Positions 25,758 to 34,840 of a DNA stretch of 64,000 nt are shown in pieces. The position numbers were made by a program, and so were the translations under genes. The notes under the pieces were generated by a model. The model was not told the DNA's origin. It worked only from the letters and a program-made list of their open reading frames with translations, and did no database searches. Numbering within the stretch: position 1 is the first letter of the stretch; each line of letters begins with the position of its first letter. Source of the stretch: Sphingomonas sp. (GTDB lineage: Bacteria > Pseudomonadota > Alphaproteobacteria > Sphingomonadales > Sphingomonadaceae); the NCBI RefSeq assembly GCF_030145815.1, contig NZ_JAIXHL010000010.1, positions 62,001 to 126,000 of the forward strand, given 5' to 3'.

Positions 25758-27035
25758 TTATGCCCCTTGGTCTTGAGTGTCGGATTGAACGGGCTCGATG
25801 CGCCCGCCGATGAAGATGCAGATCAGCGACAGCGGCACGAGCGCGGCGCCGAGGATGAAGATCGGTGCGAAGCTGACCTTGGTCATGGCAGGCACCAGCC
25901 AGGTGGTGATCAGCGTGCCGGCGACCGCCGCCGTGCCGCTGATCCCCGCGAGCGAGCCAACCGCGCCGCCGCCGAACCAGTCGCTGGGCAGCGTCTGGAT
26001 ATTGTTGATCGCCACCTGAAAGCCGAACAGGATCGCGGCGATCAGCAGGACCGCGTAGAGCGGCGTTGCGGCGGTGGCGGTGAGCAGCAGGGCCGGGAGC
26101 ATGATGATGCAGCCCAGCGCGATCACGCCCTTGCGCGCCTTGTCGGTGCTCCAGCCGCGCTGGATGAGCTTGCCCGACAGCCAGCCGCCCGACAGCGACC
26201 CCGCCATCGCGCCGACGAACGGCACCCAGGCGAACATGCCGATCTGCTTCACGTCGAAGCCGAAGCTTTCGTTGAGGTAGATCGGCAGCCACGAGACGAA
26301 CAGCCACCAGATCGGGTCGAGGAAGAAGCGGCCCGACATCACCGCCCAGGCCTGACGATGGCGCAGCAGCTGGCCCATCGACGGGGCGTAGCCGGCAGCC
26401 TTGGGCCCGCCCGCCGCCTCGTTCGCGCCGAGGATATGCTCACGCTCGGCCTTGCTCAGCCAGGGGTGGGCATCGGGATCGGACTTGTAGACCCAGATCC
26501 AGGGGAGCAGCCACAGGAAGCCGAACACGCCGACGATGATGAAGGTGGTGCGCCAGCCGACAAAGCCGAACAGGATCGCGATCAGCGGCGCCGAGACGAT
26601 CGCGCCGAGCGAGGCACCGGCGTTGAAAATCCCCTGCGCAAAGGCGCGTTCGGAGCGCGGGAACCAGGTCGCGTTGGCCTTGGCCGCGCCGGGCCAGTTG
26701 CCCGCTTCACTGATGCCGAGTGTCGCGCGCAATATGCCGAGGACCAGCATCGAGCGGACCAGGCTGTGCGCGGCGATCGACAGCGACCACACCACGATGG
26801 AGATGGCGAAGCCCATGCGGGTGCCGACCACGTCGAAAATCTTGCCGAAGATCGACTGGCCGAGCGCGTAGAAGACCATGAAGATGGTCACCAGCAGCGC
26901 GTAATCTTCCTTGTCGGCGCCGATGTCCTTAGCGACTTCGGGCCACATCACCGCGAGCGCGTTGCGGTCGATGTAGTTGATGACCGTCGCGATCGCGATC
27001 AGGCCGATGATCCACCAGCGGAACCCGGATTTCAT
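25758..27035 (-). CDS. MFS carrier of the anion:cation symporter family, hexuronate-type
   Basis: Inner-membrane symporter of 425 residues with 12 predicted helices. It opens with FRWWIIGLIAIATVINYIDRN, which is typical of ExuT/GarP/DgoT carriers, and includes GQSIFGKIFD, EAGNWPGAAKANATWFP and VPFVGAMAGSLSGGW. Such carriers import hexuronates, consistent with uptake of the lyase product from the periplasm. The ATG overlaps the PL17 stop (ATGA), and the stop abuts the SDR start, so all five genes share one message. Confidence 0.93.
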   Translation of the reverse strand: MKSGFRWWIIGLIAIATVINYIDRNALAVMWPEVAKDIGADKEDYALLVTIFMVFYALGQSIFGKIFDVVGTRMGFAISIVVWSLSIAAHSLVRSMLVLGILRATLGISEAGNWPGAAKANATWFPRSERAFAQGIFNAGASLGAIVSAPLIAILFGFVGWRTTFIIVGVFGFLWLLPWIWVYKSDPDAHPWLSKAEREHILGANEAAGGPKAAGYAPSMGQLLRHRQAWAVMSGRFFLDPIWWLFVSWLPIYLNESFGFDVKQIGMFAWVPFVGAMAGSLSGGWLSGKLIQRGWSTDKARKGVIALGCIIMLPALLLTATAATPLYAVLLIAAILFGFQVAINNIQTLPSDWFGGGAVGSLAGISGTAAVAGTLITTWLVPAMTKVSFAPIFILGAALVPLSLICIFIGGRIEPVQSDTQDQGA

Positions 27036-29203
27036 TTGCTCTCTCCATCGAAGCGGCCGACCGGGCCGCTCCAGTCGAGCTTGCGCCCGTTCACGGTGAC
27101 GCTGTGCGCCTTGCCCGCGGTGGTGTCGGTGGCGATGGCGATCAGGATCGTCTTGCCGTCGGTCAGGGTGATGGTGGCGACGCGCGCGCCGGCACTTTCG
27201 GTGAGGGTCAGGCCGGCCACGCCGCTGCGGCTGCCGGTCGTGGTCTCGGTCGCGGCGTCGTAGCGGCCATGCGGTTCGAGCAGGCTGAGGAACGCGGCGT
27301 CCCCTGCCCCGCTCAGCCGCTGGATCAGCACCGGTTCGCGGCGCAGGTTGAAGCGCGGGTCGTTCGCGCCGCTTTCCGCGACGATCAGCTGCGCGCCGGG
27401 GGTCGCCATGCGATAGCTGTAGAAGCGGCCCTGATTGATCCAGGTGACGCGGCCCTGCCCGTTCGCGAGCGGGCCGGTCGCATCGACCCAGAGGTGCTGA
27501 TAGCCATTGGCGCTGCCCAGCACCGGGCGGGTCGTCACGTTGGACGCAAGCTTGACGTCGGTGTCGATGATGTGGCCGGCGAAATGCAGCGGCAGGTCAT
27601 AGGTCGCCTTGCCCGCATTCTTGACCGTCATCAGGTCGAGCACCAACGGCGACCCCTTGCCCATATCGACCTGCACCAGCGCGCGGCGGAAGGTCACGCC
27701 GGGATAGGCGCCCGCCATTTCGCCGATGCTGAAGCGCAGCGGGCCTTCGCCGACGAACGCCAGCTGGGTCGGCGCGATTTCCTCGGCAGGCGCGAGCTGG
27801 GCGTCGAAATGGCTGGTTTCGTTGACCACCAGCGTGTTGTGCGCGACGGTCTGCTTCCCCCAGCTTTCGTTTTCGGGGAGGTAGCGGCCGCCGGCCTTCG
27901 CCTCGATATTCAGGAAGCGCGCGGCGCCGTAATCGGTCACCACCGCCTGGCCATTGTCGTAGAGCAGCCAGTTGAGCTTATCGAAATGGCCATGGCCCAT
28001 GCCCTGCGCCGTGTTCTTGGCGACCACGACCTGCGCGTTCTCCTGCGGGCCGGAGCGCAGGATGGCGAGCGCGCCGTCCTTGCCCTGTGGCCCGTCGCGC
28101 AGCAGGGTCGAGGCAAAGGTGAACGGCTTGGCCTTGCCGCCAGCGATGTCGCGCGCGACCGCGAACCCCTCGGGCGAGAGCGCGACCTTGCCCTGCCATT
28201 GCGCGATGCCGAGCAGGCCGGGATCGGCGCTGGCGGCATAGCCGATGGCGACGCCCTGATAGAGCTCCTCGGTCTTGAGGCTCTTGTCCGGCATCGCGTC
28301 GTTGATCGGGAAGAAATAGCCGCCGTAACTGGTCTGGATCGCGGTACGGATCGCCTTCAGGACGATGCCGTCGCGATAGGCGAATATCTTTCGCTGCGGC
28401 TCGTTCGCCTGAATCGCCTGAGCGAACACGACGAAGGGCTGGAGGGCGTAGCGCTGATAATAAGGCCCTTCGGCATAATAGCCGTCGGGGGAGAAGAGCA
28501 GGTCGAGCTGGCGCAGAAAGCCGACCTTACCGCTCCGGTCGCTGCCCTTCAGCGCCTGTTCCACTAGCACCGGGTCGCGCAGGACATAGCCCGCCATGCC
28601 GACCCCGGCATTGGCCCAGGTCGAATGATTGTGGATGCGGTCGAAGGTCCGCGCCTCGCTGGTCAGGAATGCGGCCATGCGGCGGAAGACCTGATCGTCG
28701 ATCGTCTTGCGTTCGGCGGGAGTCAGGTCGGCGCGGACGGCGTCGTAACCCTGGATCGCATGGACCAGCCAGACGCTGTCGTTCAGGCTTTGCCAGAACA
28801 GCCGGCCGGGGACCTGATCCGACGCGGCGGGGTGGTTGGCGAGCGTGGGGTAGAGTTTGGCATAAGCGAGCAGCAGGTCGCGGACATAGTCGGCGTAGCG
28901 GCGCTCACCGGTGAGGCGGTAGAGTGCTCCGGCCTGCTGGATCAGCTTGTAGTTCGCCTTGTGCCGTTCATGCGTCGGCCCGCCGCCGCGATCCTTGGGC
29001 ACCGGCACGTCAATCCCGGCGCGGATGCCGGCATCGACCGATTTGCGCGCAGCGGCGAGTTCGCGGGCGAATAACGGGGCGCTTTGCGCTCCGGCGGCCA
29101 TCGCGCGATAGGATTCGATACTGGTCAGCACCGGTGCGGCGTCCTGCGCGAACGCTGGCGCGGCGCTGGCGAGCAGCAGGGCGGCGAGGGTCGTGCGGAT
29201 CAT
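27032..29203 (-). CDS. Oligoalginate lyase, polysaccharide lyase family 17 (heparinase II/III superfamily)
   Basis: Exolytic lyase that releases unsaturated uronate monomers from alginate oligomers. The 723-residue protein has a signal peptide (MIRTTLAALLLASAAPAFAQ), an (alpha/alpha) barrel (about 25-370) and a beta-sandwich domain (about 380-723). Candidate catalytic residues N192-H193 (HNHSTW), Y249 (GPYYQRY) and H404 (GMGHGHFDKL) have the same spacing as His202, Tyr258 and His413 in Saccharophagus Alg17C. The start at 29203 begins the signal and overlaps the PL6 stop as ATGA. A longer upstream frame is antisense-like. Confidence 0.93.
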   Translation of the reverse strand: MIRTTLAALLLASAAPAFAQDAAPVLTSIESYRAMAAGAQSAPLFARELAAARKSVDAGIRAGIDVPVPKDRGGGPTHERHKANYKLIQQAGALYRLTGERRYADYVRDLLLAYAKLYPTLANHPAASDQVPGRLFWQSLNDSVWLVHAIQGYDAVRADLTPAERKTIDDQVFRRMAAFLTSEARTFDRIHNHSTWANAGVGMAGYVLRDPVLVEQALKGSDRSGKVGFLRQLDLLFSPDGYYAEGPYYQRYALQPFVVFAQAIQANEPQRKIFAYRDGIVLKAIRTAIQTSYGGYFFPINDAMPDKSLKTEELYQGVAIGYAASADPGLLGIAQWQGKVALSPEGFAVARDIAGGKAKPFTFASTLLRDGPQGKDGALAILRSGPQENAQVVVAKNTAQGMGHGHFDKLNWLLYDNGQAVVTDYGAARFLNIEAKAGGRYLPENESWGKQTVAHNTLVVNETSHFDAQLAPAEEIAPTQLAFVGEGPLRFSIGEMAGAYPGVTFRRALVQVDMGKGSPLVLDLMTVKNAGKATYDLPLHFAGHIIDTDVKLASNVTTRPVLGSANGYQHLWVDATGPLANGQGRVTWINQGRFYSYRMATPGAQLIVAESGANDPRFNLRREPVLIQRLSGAGDAAFLSLLEPHGRYDAATETTTGSRSGVAGLTLTESAGARVATITLTDGKTILIAIATDTTAGKAHSVTVNGRKLDWSGPVGRFDGESK

Positions 29204-31383
29204 CGCAGCGCCTCCATCTGATTGTCGGCAAGGACGATGTCGGGCGTCCCCTGCGGGTAGAGGCGGGTGATCGCCGGTTCGGGCGTGGCGGCGAAAACAT
29301 TGGCGGTGATGCGGATCACCGGCGCGCCGACGCTGTTGGCGATGGCGATGGCCTTGGCGCGATCGAAGCGGTTGCCGCTGATCGCGACATTCTGGACGCC
29401 CGAGAGGCGCACCGCGCCGCCGCCGGTGACGCGGTTGCCGGTCATGACGAACCACGGACCGAAGGTGCTTTCATCGGTGCCGAGCCGCGCGACATCGGCG
29501 ATCGTCGCGACATCGGTGAAGTCGCTGTCGGCGATGGTGATGCGTTCGGCGCTGTACAGGCCCTTGCTGCCGGTTTCGGCGGCGGCGGCGATCACTGCGC
29601 CGGACACCTTCGCGAAGGTCGAGCGGCGGATTTCGATGCTCTCGGCAAAGGTGCCGGGGGTGGTCGCGATGACGTCCGCGGCGTCGCGCACCGCGACGTC
29701 GGTCAGCGTCACGCGATAGTTGGAAATGCTCACCGACTGCGGCGCGCGGATGAGAGCGACGCGCTCCGCAGTCGGTGAGGCAGCGGCGCCGGAGAGGGTG
29801 ACGCCGCTGAGGTGAAGGCTGCCGCCGGGGGTGAGCTGAAACAGGGTCGGCGACGCGCTGTCGAGGATCGCCGTGCGCGGGCCGGAGACGGTGAGGCTGT
29901 GGCCGACGGGGATCGGTGCGGTGACGCGGTGCGTGCCGGGGGCGACGCGGATCGTGTCGCCGGGGCCGGATGCCGCCACCGCCTGTGCCAGCGCGCCGGG
30001 GGCGGCGTCGAGCGTGCGGCCGGTGCTGGCGGGGGCGTCCTTGGGATACCAGGACGGGCCAGCCTCTTCGCGCTTGAGCATGACGAGGTCGCGCGGCGCG
30101 CCGGTGGCGGCGAGCGCGGGATCGGCGGGATAGAGCAAGCCATTGGCGGCGCGGACCAGCTTGATATCGGCCTGCGCGAAACCGGTCAGGCCCTTGGGCG
30201 ACGGACCCGACTGGACGTTGCCGGCCATGGCGATGCCCGCTGCGTCGCCCTCAACCCGGACGATGTCCTTGCCCGATGCGGTGTAGATCAGGTTGCCCGT
30301 AAAGCGGCTCGATACCGGCGGCGCGCTGCGTTCGGCATCCGCGCCCGCGCCAAAGGTGATGCGCGCGGCGTCGATGATACTGTTGCGCTCGATCACCGCA
30401 TTGGCGACCTGATGATAGCGGTTGACCGCCGAGTCCGGCACGCCGTTCATCACCGCAATCGCGCTGAGGAACGAAGTGCCGGTGACATTCTCGAGGTAAT
30501 TGTGCCGCACCACCTGATCGCGATTGATCACCCGGATGCCCCCGGTCGACGCCTTGCCGCGCCCGAGGAAGATGTTGCGCTCGACCAGATTGCCGTTGCC
30601 GTGGCGCAGCACGATCGCGCCCTGCGATTCGACCACCATGTTGCCACGGATGATGTTGCCGCCGGATTTGACCGAGACGATCTCGACCTCGCCATCGCAG
30701 CCTTCAAACCAGTTGTTTTCGACGATCGATTTCGAGTCGCTGAGCGATTCGTCGCTGGTGCCGATGCGGATCGTCTCGCCGCCATTCGAGCCGAGCGGGG
30801 GACGGGGCCCGAAGAAATTATGGTCGATGCGCGCACGGTTCTCGCCCGGTTGGCCCTTGGGCCGGATCACCGCGAGGGCGACGCCGCCATTGCCCTTGCC
30901 CGCGAACCAGCTGTGGTCGACGCGGTTGTCGGTGCCATAGATCGCGACCCAGATATCCTCGGCGCGACGATCGGGGTTGGTGAAGCGATCGACCACGATG
31001 CCGGTCAGGCGGGTGTGCGACGCGGGCGTCTTCGAATCGCGGCGCAGCGCGATCAGCTCCTTGGTTGGGGAAAACCCGTCGCGGAAGACGAGGTTAGAGA
31101 CGACGAGGTGTTCGCCGCCGATGCGCAGGTTGGACTGGCCCGACAGGATTACCCCGCCCGGCGTCTGCGCGGTCAGCGTGATCGGCTTGTCGGCGGTGCC
31201 GCGCCCGGTGAACACGATCTGAAAATCGCGCCACACGCCGTCGCGCAGGATGATCGTATCGCCGGGCTTCGCCTTCTTGACCGCTGCGGCGTAGGCGGCG
31301 GGATCGGTGACGAGATGGTCGGCTGCAAACGCGGGCAGCGGGGCCGCCACAACCGCACAGGCAATGAGCGCCGCAATCCGCAT
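29200..31383 (-). CDS. Poly(beta-D-mannuronate)/alginate lyase, polysaccharide lyase family 6
   Basis: A two-domain right-handed beta-helix lyase of 727 residues, matching the PL6 AlyGC/chondroitinase B type. Signal peptide MRIAALIACAVVAAPLPAFA. The N-terminal helix carries the calcium and catalytic site: N200 and E203 (SNGGETIRIGTS), E232/E234, the base K239 (VSVKSGGN) and R260 (LRHGNGN). Residues about 400-727 form the second helix with repeats such as ISGNRFDRAKAIAIANS. It is the first gene of the five-gene operon, whose promoter region holds an operator. Confidence 0.94.
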   Translation of the reverse strand: MRIAALIACAVVAAPLPAFAADHLVTDPAAYAAAVKKAKPGDTIILRDGVWRDFQIVFTGRGTADKPITLTAQTPGGVILSGQSNLRIGGEHLVVSNLVFRDGFSPTKELIALRRDSKTPASHTRLTGIVVDRFTNPDRRAEDIWVAIYGTDNRVDHSWFAGKGNGGVALAVIRPKGQPGENRARIDHNFFGPRPPLGSNGGETIRIGTSDESLSDSKSIVENNWFEGCDGEVEIVSVKSGGNIIRGNMVVESQGAIVLRHGNGNLVERNIFLGRGKASTGGIRVINRDQVVRHNYLENVTGTSFLSAIAVMNGVPDSAVNRYHQVANAVIERNSIIDAARITFGAGADAERSAPPVSSRFTGNLIYTASGKDIVRVEGDAAGIAMAGNVQSGPSPKGLTGFAQADIKLVRAANGLLYPADPALAATGAPRDLVMLKREEAGPSWYPKDAPASTGRTLDAAPGALAQAVAASGPGDTIRVAPGTHRVTAPIPVGHSLTVSGPRTAILDSASPTLFQLTPGGSLHLSGVTLSGAAASPTAERVALIRAPQSVSISNYRVTLTDVAVRDAADVIATTPGTFAESIEIRRSTFAKVSGAVIAAAAETGSKGLYSAERITIADSDFTDVATIADVARLGTDESTFGPWFVMTGNRVTGGGAVRLSGVQNVAISGNRFDRAKAIAIANSVGAPVIRITANVFAATPEPAITRLYPQGTPDIVLADNQMEALR

Positions 31384-31404
31384 CCCGATCCCCTCAATCT
31401 GTTC

Positions 31405-31433
31405 TCTATACCCATTGGACTAACCAATTGGTC
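31405..31433 (-). promoter_or_regulatory. Operator and -10-like element upstream of the PL6 lyase operon
   Basis: The perfect palindrome ACCAATTGGT (31423-31432) sits in a 20-bp sequence (31414-31433) that matches the receptor site at 24139. On the minus strand a TATAGA (31405-31410) lies just downstream, 22 bp before the lyase ATG, so a protein bound here would cover the promoter. This fits repression by the FadR-type regulator of the locus, relieved by an alginate breakdown product. Inference from shared sequence. Confidence 0.6.
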
Positions 31434-31478
31434 GGAACACTTCAAGGGGGCTTCATACCATTTCGTCGCGTTGTGTTG

Positions 31479-31596
31479 TTTCAGCAGAGCTGAAACGGGC
31501 GGCACCGGCCTGCTCCCCCACCCGGCCGCCCATATGATACTTCCGTTGGGTGGCCGGGTGGGGGGCAGGCCGGTGCCGCAGTCCAGCGCAGCTGGA
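31479..31596. repeat. Palindromic repeat family A, copy 1
   Basis: Three hairpins in a row. A short one (31479-31495, TTTCAGC-AGA-GCTGAAA), a long one with arms 31500-31532 and 31547-31578 (one mismatch and one indel), and a short one (31582-31596, TCCAGC-GCA-GCTGGA). The central arms are near-identical to those at 37654 and 63896. No T-tract, so not a simple terminator. See copies 2 and 3. Confidence 0.88.
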
Positions 31597-31607
31597 TACA
31601 CTTCCGC

Positions 31608-31775
31608 TCAGCCGCGCTCGACGATGCCCAAGTCCAGCTTCTCGCCTGCCGCCCCGCGTTCATAGCGCTCTGCCATCGCCTCATGCGCGCGCCGCACGGC
31701 CGGGTCGGCCGCCGCCGCCGCCCGCGCGCGTTCCTCGGCCGCGCGGGTTCGATAATAGTCGATATCGGATTGCAT
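31608..31775 (-). CDS. Small conserved-type hypothetical protein
   Basis: A 55-residue protein (MQSDIDYYRTRAAEERARAAAA...) that is highly charged and helical, with an R-A-H-E-A-M-A-E-R-Y motif; similar short proteins are common in sphingomonads. The start at 31775 has AGGAGGAC just upstream and is preferred over 31811. The gene is flanked by a family A repeat. Function unknown. Confidence 0.75.
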   Translation of the reverse strand: MQSDIDYYRTRAAEERARAAAAADPAVRRAHEAMAERYERGAAGEKLDLGIVERG

Positions 31776-31846
31776 GGTCTGTCCTCCTGTATTGCAGAAG
31801 GTAGCGTGCATGCTGACGCGATCCGGCTAACCGGTGTTAATTGCCG

Positions 31847-32566
31847 TCAGAGCGGGTCGGGATCGAGATAGAGATAGTCGGGATCGAATTCGGCGATGGC
31901 GCGCAGTGCCGCAGGGTCGGTAATCTCGACCCGACCGTTGCGGAAGGTCAGCACCCCCATTTCACGCAGCCGCCGCAGTGAGCGATTGACATGGACAGGG
32001 GTCAGGCCGCGGCATTCGGCGAGGTCGGTCTGGCTGAGGTCGAGCGCATAGCCGTCGCCGTCGCCCAGCCCGACCAGGTTCAACCGCACCTGTAGCTCAC
32101 AGAACAGATGCGCGATCCGGGCAAGCGCATCGCGAACCCCCATCGACAACACCCATTCGCGATGCATCGAGGCATCGAGATTGGTCGAGAACCAGTAGAG
32201 CCGCCCGAGACGGGGAAAGCGCTCGACCAGCTCGGCAATGCGGGCATGTGGAACCGGCGCGATCCGGCACGGCGTCATCGCCATCAGCGCATGGTCGAGC
32301 CGCTTCAGCGTGAAGCTGTGCAGATCGGCAAAGTCGCCGGGGATGTGGAGCGCGGTCACCTGACGCTGGCCATCGCGAAGATCCTTGTAGCGGGCGGCGA
32401 TGCCGTCGAGGATCAGGATGCTCTGTTCCAGCCGCACCCCCGGCTCGATAAAGGTGCGATGCGCCGGGACATCCAGCGCCGGGCCGATCGTGGCGCGGAT
32501 CGCCTGCTCCTCCTCCGCGCTCAGCGGGTGCCGGGCGCGGATACGGGCGATGTGGCGGGCAATCAT
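31847..32566 (-). CDS. Crp/Fnr-family transcriptional regulator
   Basis: A 239-residue regulator with an N-terminal cNMP-type sensing barrel (FIEPGVRLEQSILILDGIAARYKDLRDGQRQ and HIPGDFADL) and a C-terminal winged HTH (DLSQTDLAECRGLTPVHVNRSLRRLREMG). It lacks a four-Cys FNR cluster and has no obvious cAMP Arg-Ser pair, so the signal is unknown. The start at 32566 (MTEMIARH begins a few codons earlier with GTG 32575 as an option). No operon partner; tRNA-Phe follows on the same strand. Confidence 0.9.
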   Translation of the reverse strand: MIARHIARIRARHPLSAEEEQAIRATIGPALDVPAHRTFIEPGVRLEQSILILDGIAARYKDLRDGQRQVTALHIPGDFADLHSFTLKRLDHALMAMTPCRIAPVPHARIAELVERFPRLGRLYWFSTNLDASMHREWVLSMGVRDALARIAHLFCELQVRLNLVGLGDGDGYALDLSQTDLAECRGLTPVHVNRSLRRLREMGVLTFRNGRVEITDPAALRAIAEFDPDYLYLDPDPL

Positions 32567-32683
32567 TTCGGTCACGTTGCGACAACGCGCGGCCCGCAGC
32601 TTGGGTCCGCAATGATCGGAACCGCGCATGGGCTGGCGGGTCGTTATTCAGTCAAATATGCTTGGGTCGCGCCTGGGCAGCGA

Positions 32684-32759
32684 TGGTGCCCGGGGACGGA
32701 ATCGAACCGCCGACACTGCGATTTTCAGTCGCATGCTCTACCAACTGAGCTACCCGGGC
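32684..32759 (-). tRNA. tRNA-Phe (GAA)
   Basis: The minus strand reads a complete 76-nt cloverleaf: acceptor GCCCGGG/CCCGGGC, D-arm GCTCAGTTGGTAGAGC, anticodon stem TGCGA/TCGCA around CTGAAAA (anticodon GAA), variable GTGTC, T-arm GGCGG-TTCGATT-CCGTC, discriminator A, and encoded CCA at 32684-32686. It lies just downstream of yacG, a common alphaproteobacterial order. Confidence 0.98.
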
Positions 32760-32778
32760 ACGGGATGAAGGCGCGCTC

Positions 32779-32961
32779 TTAGTCGCGGGGTTGGCCGCTG
32801 TCCAGCCCGCTTTGCAATTCTTCGGGATCGGCCGGGCGACCGGGGATGCGATAGCCTTCGCCCAGCCATTGCAGCAGGTCACGGTCCTTGCAGCCGCGGC
32901 TGCAGAACGGCTTGAACTCGGGTGCGGGCTTGGCGCCGCAGATCGGGCAGATGGCTTTCAT
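32779..32961 (-). CDS. yacG: DNA gyrase inhibitor YacG
   Basis: A 60-residue zinc protein that binds GyrB and blocks gyrase. It has the four-Cys site C-x2-C ... C-x3-C (CPICGAKP, FCSRGCKDRDL) and the conserved tail WLGEGYRIPG. It overlaps the RNase E/G stop (ATGA), as in the conserved infA-maf-rng-yacG order of alphaproteobacteria. Confidence 0.95.
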   Translation of the reverse strand: MKAICPICGAKPAPEFKPFCSRGCKDRDLLQWLGEGYRIPGRPADPEELQSGLDSGQPRD

Positions 32962-33896
32962 GTCGCTTCCACAAAATGGGTGCGCCCGCCGGTTCGGCGG
33001 TGGAGCTGGGCGATCCAGTCGGGCTCACGCGCGATCCGGCGCAGCAGCGGCGCGGGGAGGATATGGGTATCGGGCGCGGGCGGGGGAAGGCGTTCGAGGC
33101 GACGCAGTTCGGCCCGAAGCGCCGCACCCACGGGATCCGCCGCGATCAGTTCGGGCAGCGACATGCGCGTCTTGCGGCGGACGATCTGGAGAAAACCGAA
33201 ACCGTTCATCGCGGTCCGCTCGAACGGCTGGGGCAAAGCGGCGTCGATCGCCTCCCCCACCGCATTGCGTTCATGCTTGTTGGCGAGCGTCGGGAAATCG
33301 ACCCCGGCCGACCCGGCAATGTCGAGCCGCTCCATCGCTGCCGCAACGGCGTGCGCCGCGTCGATCGACAGCGGCCCCAGCGGCGGGCCGCCATCGACAT
33401 CGAACAGGTTCATGGCCGGAGTGAGCGACAGCAACAGCGCGCCGCTGGCAAAGCGGATTTCGCCGGTGCGGGCCTCCTCCAGCACTTCGGACCAGCCAAC
33501 TTCCTCCAGCGCATCGGGTTCGTGCGGGTGGCAGTGGCGCACGGGCAGGCCGGTGGCGGTGATGCGCGCGAGCAGGTCGGGGCCGGGCGCGGGCGCGCTG
33601 TCGGGTGCCGGAACCGCCTTGGGCAGCTTGACCCGTCCGCGCTCGGCGACCGATTCGCGGACGATGCGGACGGGAAAGGATGCGCCCTGCGTCACCCCCT
33701 TGGGCAGCGGGTCGCACAGCGCCTCGTCCCCGTCGGGCAGCATCACCTTGCCGGTGCTGCGGTCGATCAGCCTGGCGATGGCGACGGTGTCGGCGCGCAG
33801 GCCGGGCAGTTCGATCCGTGCCTTGCGGATGGTGCCGCGCGCGACCAGCGCGGCGCGGTTCTCACCGATCCCGGCTTCGTAGAGCCACTCAGCCAA
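32958..33896 (-). CDS. Ribonuclease E/G family protein (short form)
   Basis: A 312-residue protein linked to maf and yacG in alphaproteobacteria. It begins EWLYEAGIGENRAALV (S1-like start) and retains the catalytic-region pattern FDVDGGPPLGPLSIDAA, IAGSAGVDFPTLANKHERNAVGE and GFGFLQIVRRKTRMSLPE, with the Asp of the RNase E/G active site. The family is about half the size of RNase E, lacking the long C-terminal scaffold. The start is a TTG (33896) that overlaps the maf stop; no ATG is near. Role: RNA processing or turnover. Confidence 0.88.
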   Translation of the reverse strand: MAEWLYEAGIGENRAALVARGTIRKARIELPGLRADTVAIARLIDRSTGKVMLPDGDEALCDPLPKGVTQGASFPVRIVRESVAERGRVKLPKAVPAPDSAPAPGPDLLARITATGLPVRHCHPHEPDALEEVGWSEVLEEARTGEIRFASGALLLSLTPAMNLFDVDGGPPLGPLSIDAAHAVAAAMERLDIAGSAGVDFPTLANKHERNAVGEAIDAALPQPFERTAMNGFGFLQIVRRKTRMSLPELIAADPVGAALRAELRRLERLPPPAPDTHILPAPLLRRIAREPDWIAQLHRRTGGRTHFVEAT

Positions 33897-34458
33897 GGTC
33901 GTAGCCAGCCGTCTCCAGCAACGCGCGGGTGTCGTAGAGCGGCAGCCCGACCACGCCCGAATAGGTGCCGGAGATGAAGCGGACGAACGCCTCGGCGCGG
34001 CCCTGAATGGCATAGCCGCCAGCTTTGCCCAGCCCCTCGCCGCAAGCGATATAGCGCTCGATCTCGGCCTCGCTCAGCCGCTTGAACGCGACCACTGTGT
34101 CGGACAGGCGCACGCGGGCGCGGCCATCGAGGCCGATCAGGCACACCGCCGACAGGCAATGATGGCGACGGCCGGACAGCTTGGTGAGCAGGTCGCGCTG
34201 CACGTCTTCGCTCTCGGCCGGGGGCAGGATGCGGCGGCCAAGCGCGATCGTGGTGTCGCCGGCCAGCACGATCTCGTCCTCGCCCCGCTCGACCGCGCGC
34301 GCCTTCGCCTCGGCCAGCCGCAGCGCGTAAACGCGCGGCAGCTCCGCCTTTAACGGGTTCTCATCGATATCGGGAGCCGCCACGCGATCCGGCACAACGC
34401 CGATCCGCGCCAGCAGATCGCGGCGGCGCGGCGAGGTGGAGGCAAGCACGAGCCGCAT
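33889..34458 (-). CDS. maf: Maf-family nucleotide pyrophosphatase
   Basis: House-cleaning pyrophosphatase of 189 residues that hydrolyses non-canonical NTPs. The signature MRLVLASTSPRRRDLLARIGV opens the protein, followed by VLAGDTTIALGRRIL (catalytic Asp) and GKAGGYAIQGRAEAFVRFISGTYSGVVGLPL. Overlaps the next gene by 8 bases; part of the infA-maf-rng-yacG operon. Confidence 0.96.
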   Translation of the reverse strand: MRLVLASTSPRRRDLLARIGVVPDRVAAPDIDENPLKAELPRVYALRLAEAKARAVERGEDEIVLAGDTTIALGRRILPPAESEDVQRDLLTKLSGRRHHCLSAVCLIGLDGRARVRLSDTVVAFKRLSEAEIERYIACGEGLGKAGGYAIQGRAEAFVRFISGTYSGVVGLPLYDTRALLETAGYDLG

Positions 34459-34468
34459 CGGCCCGGAC

Positions 34469-34687
34469 TTACTTAAAGCGATAGGTGATGCGGCCCTTGG
34501 TCAGGTCATAGGGCGTCAGTTCGACGAGCACTTCGTCGCCCACCAGCACGCGGATGCGGTTCTTGCGCATCTTGCCGGCGGTGTGGCCGAGAATCTCATG
34601 GTCATTCTCGAGCTTCACACGGAACATCGCGTTGGGGAGGAGCTCCACAACGCGGCCGCGCATTTCAAGCAGTTCTTCCTTGGCCAA
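34469..34687 (-). CDS. infA: Translation initiation factor IF-1
   Basis: A 72-residue OB-fold protein ([57 protein letters not shown]). It occupies the ribosomal A site during initiation. The start is a TTG at 34687, preceded by AGAGG; residue 2 onward is the invariant AKEE. First gene of the infA-maf-rng-yacG operon. Confidence 0.98.
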   Translation of the reverse strand: MAKEELLEMRGRVVELLPNAMFRVKLENDHEILGHTAGKMRKNRIRVLVGDEVLVELTPYDLTKGRITYRFK

Positions 34688-34840
34688 ACAAACCTCTTGG
34701 TACGGATCGGAAAAGTGGCGGTGCCTTACTCTCCCCGCGCACAAAAGAAAAGCGCGGCGATGACGCGGCGCGGCGCCGGGCAACAAATGGTTTCCCGCTG
34801 TTCGCTTGATGCCGCGCGCGTTCGTCGCCAAATGGGGTCC

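Noticed and set aside
22107..31665. Long plus-strand frames across the alginate locus (22107-23810, 25368-27263, 29812-31665)
   Set aside because: Mirror frames of GC-rich genes on the minus strand; no start signals or domains.
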